Below the pieces are notes generated by a model. That model ran no database searches, was not told the DNA's origin, and worked only from the letters and a program-made list of their open reading frames with translations. The translations under genes were made by a program, and so were the position numbers. DNA of 30,968 nt from a virus. Shown here in pieces: positions 7,929 through 14,875 of the stretch. The stretch lies in IMG/VR virus record IMGVR_UViG_3300020204_000236, positions 1-30,968 of that record, one strand, 5' to 3'. Position 1 is the first letter of the stretch, and each line of letters starts with the position of its first letter.

Positions 7929-9205
7929 AGTAAAGCCTTAATAATTTTTTTGTAAATTGATTCTTTCTTAACTAATTGATCCAATGGCACACCTCTATAT
8001 TTTTGTCTTATTTGCGCAATAGGCATACCATATTGTTTTTCAGCCTGTGCTGCTAAACTATATCTATCAAGCTTTTCTTTTTCTTTAGCATGTAGTTTAC
8101 GTGATACACTAGCCGCAACAACACTTTTTACATTGTCGGTATAATACTTTTCACCCGAATTCAATAAATCATTTAGTATCTTAATTTCAATTTCTAAACT
8201 ATCCACTTCACGTTCCAAATTGGCTTTTTCAGCAGTTGTAAACTTTGCTCCTGTTGTATGTAATTTGCCTCTCTTTTCAACAAACTCTTGGGTCTTATCA
8301 TCAATTACTTTTTCTAATGATATACCAGCTGGTTTATTATCAGGTTCCAAAAATGCATAGGAAATAGTTTTTTCAGAATCTATTGGTGCCATTGTTGGCA
8401 TATCTGTATCAGTTATTACTATAGTAACATTATTACCATCAATGAATAATACATCACCGAAAATTTTCATGCCTTTTAATTTTACTTTGTCTCCAATCGT
8501 AAAATACTTTGTAGCTTCATTATCATCAGATTGTGATTTAGGTGTTGTAGGTGTCGTTGGTTCTTTCTTGGGTTCATCAATACCATACAATTCATTGTAG
8601 GTATAGATTTTGCTGCCTGGTTCATATAATACTTCTTTTACATTATAACCATTGAATTCTATGGCATATTCATATTCTTTCTTAAACGGCATCAATTTAG
8701 ACAAATTAGATGTCCAAAATGATACAATAATAGCTTTACCTCTTGGAATAGCTGATTCAATTTTTATATCTAAATTTGTAGTTGTTGTTTCTTCAGAATC
8801 ATCATCTACTTCGAATATCCTACCCTTTAGTAGTGGATCGGCATAAGGACCAAATCTACCAAGACCTTTTAATAAATTTTCTAGTTGTAAATGACCACCG
8901 CCATTATTTCCGCTCTTTAATTGTCTTAATGCTTTTTGTGCCCAATAATCAAGTTGATCACGATCAGATGTATATTGTATATCAGGAGCTTTATCCAATT
9001 CATCAATCTCTTTTAGTACATCCGGATCATCACAAAGAAATACTTTTTTAATAACGCTATATCCAAATACCAAATTCTTATTTGCTTTTTCATCTTTATA
9101 AACAAGAAAAGCACATTTATTAGCTGGAGTAGAGTAATTATAAGTCTTTTTCTTAAAATATACGGTATCTGGATTTTCAATCAAAAGTCGGTTTAAACTA
9201 ATCAT
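7925..9205 (-). CDS. unknown protein with capsid-targeting-like N-terminal leader
   Basis: A 426-residue protein of no recognised family. It starts MISLNRLLIEN, which ends in LxE (L-I-E before N) like the leaders on several other proteins here. A Thr/Pro-rich linker (EPKKEPTTPTTPKSQSDDNE) near residues 210-230 separates two parts. After it, YFTIGDKVKLKGMKIFGDVL looks like a small SH3/KOW-like barrel. The last ~130 residues are charged and probably coiled-coil or helical. It heads a coupled cassette (ATGA overlap with the HAD-metallopeptidase gene) and has ATATTTATA 5 nt before its ATG. Likely a virion-internal protein (inference). Confidence 0.6.
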   Translation of the reverse strand: MISLNRLLIENPDTVYFKKKTYNYSTPANKCAFLVYKDEKANKNLVFGYSVIKKVFLCDDPDVLKEIDELDKAPDIQYTSDRDQLDYWAQKALRQLKSGNNGGGHLQLENLLKGLGRFGPYADPLLKGRIFEVDDDSEETTTTNLDIKIESAIPRGKAIIVSFWTSNLSKLMPFKKEYEYAIEFNGYNVKEVLYEPGSKIYTYNELYGIDEPKKEPTTPTTPKSQSDDNEATKYFTIGDKVKLKGMKIFGDVLFIDGNNVTIVITDTDMPTMAPIDSEKTISYAFLEPDNKPAGISLEKVIDDKTQEFVEKRGKLHTTGAKFTTAEKANLEREVDSLEIEIKILNDLLNSGEKYYTDNVKSVVAASVSRKLHAKEKEKLDRYSLAAQAEKQYGMPIAQIRQKYRGVPLDQLVKKESIYKKIIKALL

Positions 9206-9210
9206 ATAGT

Positions 9211-9219
9211 TATAAATAT
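9211..9219 (-). promoter_or_regulatory. ATATTTATA start-proximal motif (accessory cassette)
   Basis: The minus strand reads ATATTTATA, 5 nt before the ATG at 9205. It lies in a 51-nt divergent intergenic region shared with the hydroxylase gene. Confidence 0.6.
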
Positions 9220-9241
9220 TATTTGTAGGATATATCGTTTG

Positions 9242-9250
9242 ATATTTATA
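9242..9250 (+). promoter_or_regulatory. ATATTTATA start-proximal motif (hydroxylase gene)
   Basis: The plus strand reads ATATTTATA, 6 nt before the ATG at 9257. The minus strand of the same site reads TATAAATA, the T4 late core, facing the other gene, so the site may serve both directions. Confidence 0.55.
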
Positions 9251-9256
9251 TGAAGA

Positions 9257-9808
9257 ATGATATTAATGACATTTTTAACCATATTGCTACTAATTCTCTG
9301 GTGTAGTATATTTGAGTGGCTATTACATAAATATTTGATGCATAAGTCACTTTTCAAGTTTGAATACGCGTATAAAGCTCACACCAAGGTACATCATAAT
9401 ATTTATAAGTACGACGAAACTTATCACGCTCAAAATGGAGATGATGGTAAAAAGATTCCTATGGCTTGGTGGAATGGCGTGGTAATCTCATTACTAGCTG
9501 CATTACCTATGTTTATATTTGGATATAAAATATTCTTGTTAACATTTGTTGTGTCTATGTGTTATTACGGAATGTATGAATTTATACACTGGTGTATGCA
9601 TTTTCCAAAAAGTAGAAATGTAGAATATAGATTATGGTTTAAGAAACTAAACGGACACCATTTATTACATCATAGATATATGCATAAAAACTATAATGTG
9701 GTACTGCCATTTGCTGATTGGTTATTTGGTACTTTATTAATAAAAAGTCCAATTAAATTTGGTCAATGTAAACCATCTTATTGTGTACCAAATGTTCAGC
9801 CAGAATAA
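9257..9808 (+). CDS. membrane fatty acid hydroxylase/sterol desaturase superfamily enzyme
   Basis: A 183-residue integral membrane protein of the di-iron fatty acid hydroxylase/carotene hydroxylase superfamily, which uses O2 to hydroxylate lipids or carotenoids. The histidine clusters are HKYLMH (H24, H29), HTKVHH (H42, H46, H47), HWCMH (H111, H115) and HHLLHHRYMH (H134-H143). Hydrophobic helices lie at ~5-20 and ~74-108, and the C-terminus has PFADWLFGTL, as in hydroxylases of this fold. The length fits the short carotene-hydroxylase-like branch. ATG 9257 is chosen because the ATG at 9250 soon meets a stop. The gene stands alone on the plus strand and overlaps the P-loop kinase gene tail-to-tail by 13 nt. 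The substrate is unknown. A host-envelope lipid is plausible. Confidence 0.82.
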   Translation: MILMTFLTILLLILWCSIFEWLLHKYLMHKSLFKFEYAYKAHTKVHHNIYKYDETYHAQNGDDGKKIPMAWWNGVVISLLAALPMFIFGYKIFLLTFVVSMCYYGMYEFIHWCMHFPKSRNVEYRLWFKKLNGHHLLHHRYMHKNYNVVLPFADWLFGTLLIKSPIKFGQCKPSYCVPNVQPE

Positions 9809-10605
9809 TTACTTCTAGGACGCATTGGTTCTATATTAGGATAAACCAAGTCTAGATGATCAAAATCGTCTTTAGTAGTGTCTACTTTTTTGACATTATT
9901 ATAATAATTTTGCAACCACATCTTACCGATTGGATTCTTAACAGGACTCTTCAAGAATTGAATCACACTTCTCAATACACTTTTATCGATTGGCTCACCA
10001 CTTTTTGTACGATCAACAATCTTGAAATTGTTCCCAAATATGTTTTGAAAATGTCCCATGTTATTTTGACAACTGAACCACATTTGCGACAATAAATCTT
10101 CAGGTATTTTACGAGGTCTTTTATTGTTTCGTTCGATTGCTACTTGCAAGCTTGTGTTTACAAATATCATATAACAATCATAACCATATTGCTCCATAAT
10201 TCTTTTCTTTATTTGTATGGATTGTATACTATCACCTGTACCATCTATGATAAGACCCAATCGGGAGTTTCTATACATGACCAATTTTTTATTTGTTATT
10301 TGTTTTGCTTTTTCTCTAGTAGATTGTGGGCCGATTGTCAATTTTTTAAATTCATCTGGACTCAACTTACTCAAATCAGATGAAATCTTCATTTTCTGAA
10401 GCATTTGTTCAAATTCATTATCACTGTTGATTAACTTTAACCCATACTTGTTGACCGAGGAATCAGACGGTAAATCAAACAATTCATTTGCAACTGTGCT
10501 TTTACCACTACCAGGTCCACCCGCCATAAATATACATTTGAGTGTAGATGGATCGTCTACACCTTCTGTCAATCTGTTTTTTTTAAGTAATTCAAGTAAG
10601 TTCAT
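9796..10605 (-). CDS. P-loop kinase (zeta-toxin/polynucleotide-kinase-like) with LxE leader
   Basis: A 269-residue protein. Residues 1-14 (MNLLELLKKNRLTE) look like a capsid-targeting leader ending in LTE before G15. The kinase domain follows: Walker A GGPGSGKST at 29-37, INSDNEFE, RLGLIIDGTGD (Walker B-like strand), then RNNKRPRKIPEDLL, an arginine-rich lid. This layout is common in P-loop kinase-like proteins of T4-type marine phages and is close to the zeta-toxin and polynucleotide kinase groups. The phosphorylated substrate cannot be told from sequence. The start is preceded by an imperfect version of the AT motif (ATATTTAAA). If packaged, the enzyme would act on entry into the host (inference). 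Confidence 0.75.
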   Translation of the reverse strand: MNLLELLKKNRLTEGVDDPSTLKCIFMAGGPGSGKSTVANELFDLPSDSSVNKYGLKLINSDNEFEQMLQKMKISSDLSKLSPDEFKKLTIGPQSTREKAKQITNKKLVMYRNSRLGLIIDGTGDSIQSIQIKKRIMEQYGYDCYMIFVNTSLQVAIERNNKRPRKIPEDLLSQMWFSCQNNMGHFQNIFGNNFKIVDRTKSGEPIDKSVLRSVIQFLKSPVKNPIGKMWLQNYYNNVKKVDTTKDDFDHLDLVYPNIEPMRPRSNYSG

Positions 10606-10620
10606 ATATTTAAATATAAT

Positions 10621-11454
10621 TCACATTACGAATATATCGCCTATATTAGCTCCTAAAACATCTTCAATTAGATATGGTATTGTATTTGCAATATTATCTA
10701 ATTTTTCTTGTGCTTCTTCTAAATTTTGTGTGGTTGCTATAGTTTTGCTACCATAAGGACCAAATCCTACCAAAAGCTTTTTGGTAAGAGGATTAAATGT
10801 AATTTTACCGTCTTTTAAATATTGTACAAACAATTCATAGTAAAATTCGTAGTATCTACGATGTAGTTTACCTTCTCTGGCACTACGCATTGTACCAATA
10901 TGGTTAAACAATCTACCTTTGGCTAAATCAAATGTTCTGGATTTTTTATAATCATCACTGCCATATCTTGTGTTTTCTTTGCTTTTACCGTAAATCTTTA
11001 ACAGTTCATTAAATTCTTTATCAACCCAGTCAGTATATTCTTTGAATTGATGTGTTTTATTCATTACGTGACCTACTCTATGAATTATAGTCCACGCAGT
11101 CATAGGAATTTTATCAGCGGCTGTATTGCTTACAAAGAATACTGTGATGTTATCACTATTGATTTTGAATTGGTTAGGATCTAAACCCAAACCTTCTGGA
11201 TATGGTTTTACGAGAAATTCGTATGGTACTCTACCTTTTTCGCTGAATTGTCTTAAACCAGGCTTGTTAACAAAATAAAAATCAAAGTTGACTGATGTAT
11301 TTTTTAACATATCCTTGACTTTTTGTATGGTTACTGGATGACTTAGTGCAGCTCTGTCCCTTGGATCTTTGTATGAAGCGCCTTTTTCAAATCCGCCTAA
11401 TGTTGTATATGCGCCTAGGGGGGCTTCGTTTAGTATATCTTTAAATTTGATCAT
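10621..11454 (-). CDS. protein with capsid-targeting-like leader and degenerate metallopeptidase-like HRxGH motif
   Basis: A 277-residue protein starting MIKFKDILNE before A11, a clear LxE leader. Residues 18-36 are TLGGFEKGASYKDPRDRAA. In the middle, AWTIIHRVGHVMNKTHQF contains HRVGH (125-129), which matches an HExxH zinc helix in position but has Arg in place of the catalytic Glu. The rest is mixed alpha/beta with no recognised domain. It is coupled to the upstream gene by an ATGA overlap (11451-11454). It may be an inactive peptidase-fold virion protein. A genuine fold match needs structure prediction. Confidence 0.6.
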   Translation of the reverse strand: MIKFKDILNEAPLGAYTTLGGFEKGASYKDPRDRAALSHPVTIQKVKDMLKNTSVNFDFYFVNKPGLRQFSEKGRVPYEFLVKPYPEGLGLDPNQFKINSDNITVFFVSNTAADKIPMTAWTIIHRVGHVMNKTHQFKEYTDWVDKEFNELLKIYGKSKENTRYGSDDYKKSRTFDLAKGRLFNHIGTMRSAREGKLHRRYYEFYYELFVQYLKDGKITFNPLTKKLLVGFGPYGSKTIATTQNLEEAQEKLDNIANTIPYLIEDVLGANIGDIFVM

Positions 11455-12386
11455 AGAGGAGGTGGTGTTGGACTTGGAAATGTATGTGTAGCTGTTGGAA
11501 TATTTAAACTGGTAAACACAAACTCTCTTTCAAATAAACCGGCTGAATTAATTACTATTCCATTGTAACTATCAATAAACAAATATTGACAGGCTTGATT
11601 GTTCAAACTACCATCACTTGTTAGCGAGTATCCAACGCCTAAATTACTTTGTGTTTCCCAATAGGCATCATTTTTAGAATTTTTGGCAGATTCGTACACC
11701 CAAGTATTATAGTAAGCTAGATTTTTTCCATAAAAACTTGCAGCATTGTTCTGCATATCTTGTTCAGTAAATTGTGAAGTAACATACTCTTGGGATGGTT
11801 GATATGATGTAATTACAAACCTCTTTAACAATACTGACCAAATAGATTGATCCAAAGCATATGTAGCTGTTTCCAATAAACTATTGAATAGTGGATCATC
11901 TTGGCTTGGAAATAAATTTGGTGTAGCCAAATCAGAAACATTGCCAGAAATTGTCGTAGTAGCAAATGGAGTGATTAATTGTCCACTATAAGTATTGTTC
12001 CACAATCCAGATGTATTGGCATACAAATTTTGTAAATCACTACCACATTGTAGTGATGTTTGTTCAAATCTACTCATAAGATCAGCAAACTCTCCAGCCA
12101 AACACGGTGGTGTAGTTGTAGCATATTGAGCTACCATAGAAGCAATAAAATTACCAGCTAATGCTCCTCCAAATCCAATACAACCACCCAATGCTGATGT
12201 TGCACTTGTAAGAAGATTTACACCTATTTGTAAACCCAGATCTTGATTATCTGTTTGTTGTAACAAGGCATATGCATTTAATATCTTAGAATTACCATAC
12301 GAGTAAAACTGGTTATTGAATATTATCATGTTATTCAAATTAACTTGTGCATTAGCTATATCAGTTGAAGAAGGAGTTGTTGTCAT
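11451..12386 (-). CDS. unknown 311-aa protein, possibly virion or surface protein
   Basis: No recognised family. It is rich in Asn, Gln, Ser and Thr, with a hydrophobic small-residue stretch (LGGCIGFGGALAGNFIASMV, residues ~66-85) that could be a membrane or packing helix, and a Pro/Thr-rich end (PTATHTFPSPTPPPL). It has no signal peptide. It is preceded by ATATTTATT 5 nt before the ATG and is coupled by ATGA to the HRxGH gene, so the pair is one late unit. The composition is more like a structural or host-contact protein than an enzyme. Confidence 0.55.
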   Translation of the reverse strand: MTTTPSSTDIANAQVNLNNMIIFNNQFYSYGNSKILNAYALLQQTDNQDLGLQIGVNLLTSATSALGGCIGFGGALAGNFIASMVAQYATTTPPCLAGEFADLMSRFEQTSLQCGSDLQNLYANTSGLWNNTYSGQLITPFATTTISGNVSDLATPNLFPSQDDPLFNSLLETATYALDQSIWSVLLKRFVITSYQPSQEYVTSQFTEQDMQNNAASFYGKNLAYYNTWVYESAKNSKNDAYWETQSNLGVGYSLTSDGSLNNQACQYLFIDSYNGIVINSAGLFEREFVFTSLNIPTATHTFPSPTPPPL

Positions 12387-12391
12387 CTGTT

Positions 12392-12400
12392 AATAAATAT
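12392..12400 (-). promoter_or_regulatory. ATATTTATT start-proximal motif
   Basis: The minus strand reads ATATTTATT, 5 nt before the ATG at 12386, between the pseudopilin gene and the two-gene late unit. Confidence 0.55.
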
Positions 12401-12423
12401 TAAAAAAACTCACTTGGAAAATA

Positions 12424-13080
12424 TCATAGAGAGTAATTAGTTCTGTAGGATTGGACAATTGCCCACTTATTTTCGGGTTGAAATATTTGAGGATACTTTA
12501 AATACGAAGCATGTCCATCTGCATATATATATGATGCTCCATTGTTGTGCTTTTTAAAATCTAATTCAGTTTGATCATTACCTTTTCCTTCAAATATATC
12601 CATATAAAAATGTCTTGAATTTCCTAACTTTTCCCCAAATATTACTGTTTCACTTACCAATGGAATGGAACTAGACTTCAATGGTTCCTCTAAAATGTCC
12701 CAATCCGCGTCAAAATATTCATAATAATAATCATTAAATCCATTGATTATAAAACTACGATTTGCTTTGTTAATGTTTGTTTCAACTAGATTATTTGTAA
12801 ATTTATCGACAGGGCATCTTAATACACCAACATTTTCATAATATGGTTTTAATGCTAATGGCCACTGATTTGTCAAACTACGTGGCGGATATATGTCATT
12901 ATAATCTAACTTATATTGTTCAGCTGAAAGACCCAATTGCCTAGAATTGTTTAAACATTGTATTTGAAGCGCTTTACTTTTTGCTTTACTCAACGATGGT
13001 AATAAAAGACCGGCTAATATTGCAATTATAGCTATTACCACTAGTAATTCAATCAAAGTAAATGCTTTTTTATTTTTCAT
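12424..13080 (-). CDS. type II/IV pseudopilin with H-X9-DG motif (host-derived)
   Basis: A 218-residue type IV pilin-like protein. Residues 1-24 are [15 protein letters not shown] followed by an IAIIAILAG membrane helix: a class III prepilin leader with cleavage before Phe7 (Ala, not Gly, at -1) and the conserved Glu5 of the mature protein. [13 protein letters not shown] follows, a sequence style typical of Verrucomicrobiota/Lentisphaerota pseudopilins. The globular part has C42 and C89. It ends with [21 protein letters not shown], an exact H-X9-DG (H178 to D188-G189), the processing-associated motif of Planctomycetes and Verrucomicrobia pseudopilins. Export and assembly would need the host prepilin peptidase and T2SS/T4P machinery. 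It lacks the late AT motif directly upstream. A 35-codon frame overlaps its start. Confidence 0.88.
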   Translation of the reverse strand: MKNKKAFTLIELLVVIAIIAILAGLLLPSLSKAKSKALQIQCLNNSRQLGLSAEQYKLDYNDIYPPRSLTNQWPLALKPYYENVGVLRCPVDKFTNNLVETNINKANRSFIINGFNDYYYEYFDADWDILEEPLKSSSIPLVSETVIFGEKLGNSRHFYMDIFEGKGNDQTELDFKKHNNGASYIYADGHASYLKYPQIFQPENKWAIVQSYRTNYSL

Positions 13081-13177
13081 AACTAATTGTTTGTTTTTTT
13101 AAATTATACTTACCAATTCTATAATAACCAGTATTAGCTGTAAATTTTATCAGATAATTGTCTGTTTTAATAGTCAT
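13070..13177 (-). CDS. possible small protein, 35 aa, overlapping the pseudopilin start
   Basis: The frame begins [20 protein letters not shown] and ends [10 protein letters not shown] purine-rich AAGAAGAAG run lies just before the ATG, and the stop falls 11 nt inside the pseudopilin gene, as in translational coupling. The composition looks protein-like. There is no known family. It could be only the pseudopilin leader. Confidence 0.3.
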   Translation of the reverse strand: MTIKTDNYLIKFTANTGYYRIGKYNLKKQTISYEK

Positions 13178-13197
13178 ATCTTCTTCTTACATTCTTC

Positions 13198-13302
13198 TTA
13201 CATTCTGGTTCTACTCGATCTTATAACATGTAATCCGCATGTAGGAATTACTTGTGTCATCAAACAACCACACTTAACATGTCTATTTTTAGTTAATATC
13301 AT
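13198..13302 (-). CDS. possible small Cys-containing protein, 34 aa
   Basis: The frame MILTKNRHVKCGCLMTQVIP continues with a third cysteine in TCGLHV. It is supported mainly by CTATTTATA 5 nt before its ATG, the usual spacing of the window motif. No Shine-Dalgarno site and no known family. It may instead be the leader of the pseudopilin transcript. Confidence 0.3.
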   Translation of the reverse strand: MILTKNRHVKCGCLMTQVIPTCGLHVIRSSRTRM

Positions 13303-13307
13303 ACTCT

Positions 13308-13316
13308 TATAAATAG
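13308..13316 (-). promoter_or_regulatory. CTATTTATA motif upstream of the small ORF/pseudopilin unit
   Basis: The minus strand reads CTATTTATA, 5 nt before the ATG at 13302. It sits just after the terminator of the EF-hand-like gene and could drive the pseudopilin unit. Confidence 0.45.
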
Positions 13317-13341
13317 AAAATCCCGCCAGAACCTAGCGGGA
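13317..13341 (-). terminator. rho-independent terminator after the EF-hand-like gene
   Basis: On the minus strand TCCCGC and GCGGGA form a 6-bp stem around a 9-nt loop (13321-13341), followed by TTTTCTATTT. It lies 25 nt past the stop of the 13366-13653 gene. Confidence 0.75.
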
Positions 13342-13365
13342 CTTTGTCATAAATTTATTATTTGA

Positions 13366-13653
13366 TTAAACCTTATTTCCAAGTCTCTTGTTAACAATAG
13401 ATTGGACTTTCCTTAAAAAAGCAGCATCATCTGTTTTACCATCTCTTTCAGCAGCTGCTGCTTTTCTGGCAGCAATTACAGCATCACCAGTAGTAATCTT
13501 GCCATCACCGGTTTGATCCAATTTCTTGGTAACCTTTGGAGCTGGTGGTGATTGTTTCTTAGGCGCTTCTTTCTTAGGAGATTCTTTTTTAGCTTCTAAT
13601 TTAAGTTCTTCTAGTATTTCTTTGATTAAATTTTTAATTTCGTTACGCGTCAT
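13366..13653 (-). CDS. small protein with EF-hand/dockerin-like calcium loop
   Basis: A 95-residue protein. The N-terminus MTRNEIKNLIKEILEELKLE is an amphipathic helix containing LEE, perhaps another capsid-targeting leader. A Lys/Pro/Glu-rich linker follows (PKKEAPKKQSPPAPK). Residues 46-57 are DQTGDGKITTGD, which matches an EF-hand loop (D46, T48, D50, G51, I53) with Asp at position 12. Then come an Ala-rich helix and QSIVNKRLGNKV. It has a strong Shine-Dalgarno site (GAGGAG, 13661-13666) and ATATTTATT further upstream. Calcium binding is a fair guess. The partner is unknown. Confidence 0.62.
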   Translation of the reverse strand: MTRNEIKNLIKEILEELKLEAKKESPKKEAPKKQSPPAPKVTKKLDQTGDGKITTGDAVIAARKAAAAERDGKTDDAAFLRKVQSIVNKRLGNKV

Positions 13654-13668
13654 ATAATTTCTCCTCTT

Positions 13669-13677
13669 AATAAATAT
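13669..13677 (-). promoter_or_regulatory. ATATTTATT motif with a downstream GAGGAG ribosome site
   Basis: The minus strand reads ATATTTATT, then AAGAGGAGAAATTAT, then the ATG at 13653. This is the best example of the motif followed by a normal leader with a Shine-Dalgarno site. Confidence 0.6.
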
Positions 13678-13692
13678 ATTTTAAAATTTAAA

Positions 13693-13841
13693 TTACCAAT
13701 ATTTTCTTTTACCTTTATTGCTCAATGATTTCATTCTATGACTTCTATAAAGCCAATATCCAGCTGTTGTTTGATCTTTTGAGCACATATACGTCTTAAT
13801 TCAGTAAGAACTGGACGTTTTTCAACCTCAAACTTAACCAT
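13693..13841 (-). pseudogene. frameshifted partial copy of the C-terminus of the 14260-14862 gene
   Basis: From the ATG at 13841 the frame reads MVKFEVEKRPVLTELRRICA, then QK, and soon stops at 13731. In the next frame 13693-13776 reads DQTTAGYWLYRSHRMKSLSN and ends KGKRKYW-stop. The intact gene upstream reads CAQKKDRTTAGYW, then SCRSHRMRSLGNKGRGRFW-stop. The two match closely if about 4 nt are lost after CAQ. So this is a duplicated and broken copy, or a short gene that has drifted out of frame. Confidence 0.72.
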
Positions 13842-13914
13842 ATTATATTTGTCGTTTTTAAACGTAGTTTATTTTTTTGTCTTTTAAAAGACAATAAATT
13901 TTACCATAAAAAAT

Positions 13915-14256
13915 TTAATTAAAACTTTTACCACAACCACAAGTGCTTGCTGCATTTGGATTAATAAATTTAAAACCTCCGCCCATTAATTCATAAGAAT
14001 AATCTAGTTCAGCCTCTTTAATATAATTCGCACTAAAATTGTCTATGACTACACTCACACTTTCATATTCATATACCAAATCATTGTCTCTGATTTCATC
14101 AAATGTCATACCATACTGTAAACCACTACATCCACCTGCTTCTACAAATATTCTCAAACTTTTGTTTTTATAATCCTCTGTATTTTTAACTAAATTATTT
14201 ACTTCGGTTAAAGCATTATCAGTTAATTTAATTATTGAAGTTTCTAATTTTATCAT
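13915..14256 (-). CDS. A-type iron-sulfur carrier (IscA/SufA/ErpA/HesB family)
   Basis: A 113-residue protein of full family length. The three Fe-S ligand cysteines are present: GGCSGLQYGM (C43) and TCGCGKSF (C106, C108). The conserved NPNAA precedes the CGC pair. The family receives Fe-S clusters from a scaffold and passes them to client enzymes, and such genes recur in marine phages as host-metabolism genes. The start is 3 nt after the stop of the basic head-type gene (14260), with GAGGT in that gene's last codons as a possible ribosome site. Possible clients include phage or host enzymes needed for nucleotide supply (inference). Confidence 0.9.
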   Translation of the reverse strand: MIKLETSIIKLTDNALTEVNNLVKNTEDYKNKSLRIFVEAGGCSGLQYGMTFDEIRDNDLVYEYESVSVVIDNFSANYIKEAELDYSYELMGGGFKFINPNAASTCGCGKSFN

Positions 14257-14259
14257 AAT

Positions 14260-14862
14260 TTACCAAAATCTACCTCGGCCTTTATTACCTAAACTGCGCA
14301 TACGATGACTACGACAACTCCAATAACCGGCTGTTGTTCTGTCTTTCTTTTGAGCACATCTATGTCTAGCAGCAAAACTTTTTCGACGAGCTTTATTGCC
14401 TGCTCTACTTCTCATATTTGGATCTCCGAATGTTACTTTCTTGATTTTACCATTTTTACCTTTGACGTAGACAGCATATTTTTTTGGTCCACCTGGAGTT
14501 CTAACTGGTCTATTAAGTGTAACACTTCTGCCACGATGTTTAGCTTCAATTATCAAATCTTCTTCAATTTCAATCGGAGCATCCAAATAAACTTCTCTAC
14601 CCTCAAAAATTTCTTTTTTACCAAGGTCACTCTCAACCAATTCAGCGTCTGGATCACATAGTTCAATTAAATTATTGTAATATAACTTACGAACTTCTTC
14701 AATTAACTCAAAATAAGATTCACTATAAGTTCTAAAAATGTTTTCCATTAATGGAATTTGTTTTTCTAAATGATAATTTAAATTAGCTGTAATTACTGTA
14801 TCTTGCAGCATTTTCATCGGACAAAGTTCTTGATTTTCAAATAAATCGATTAATTTAATCAT
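14260..14862 (-). CDS. basic protein with capsid-targeting-like leader and phage GDPNM...ARxxC domain
   Basis: A 200-residue protein starting MIKLIDLFE before N10, very similar in style to the T4 Alt leader. Residues ~15-110 are helical and acidic. Residues ~127-200 form a strongly basic domain: KKYAVYVKG, KKVTFGDPNMRSR, KARRKSFAARHRC, DRTTAGYWSCRSHR and GNKGRGRFW. This arrangement (VTFGDPN, RRKSFxARHxC, YWSCR) recurs in many large phage genomes, including head-associated proteins. Its role is unsettled. The basic domain may bind DNA. A broken copy of the end lies at 13693-13841. ATATTTATA sits 4 nt before the ATG. Confidence 0.68.
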   Translation of the reverse strand: MIKLIDLFENQELCPMKMLQDTVITANLNYHLEKQIPLMENIFRTYSESYFELIEEVRKLYYNNLIELCDPDAELVESDLGKKEIFEGREVYLDAPIEIEEDLIIEAKHRGRSVTLNRPVRTPGGPKKYAVYVKGKNGKIKKVTFGDPNMRSRAGNKARRKSFAARHRCAQKKDRTTAGYWSCRSHRMRSLGNKGRGRFW

Positions 14863-14866
14863 ATAA

Positions 14867-14875
14867 TATAAATAT
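14867..14875 (-). promoter_or_regulatory. ATATTTATA start-proximal motif
   Basis: The minus strand reads ATATTTATA, 4 nt before the ATG at 14862. It touches the stop codon of the upstream lipoprotein gene (14875-14877). Confidence 0.6.

Noticed and set aside
13308-13315. TATAAATA on the plus strand as a T4 late promoter
   Set aside because: No plus-strand gene follows; a terminator comes next. It fits better as the reverse of the CTATTTATA motif for the minus small frame.
13877-13894. Perfect palindrome TTGTCTTTTAAAAGACAA as terminator of the Fe-S carrier gene
   Set aside because: The stem is all A/T except one G-C pair at each end, and on the minus strand it is followed by A-rich, not T-rich, sequence. 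A protein site is possible but unsupported.
14233-14256. MIKLETSIIK of the Fe-S carrier as a capsid-targeting leader
   Set aside because: It begins alike, but has no LxE and aligns with the normal IscA N-terminus.
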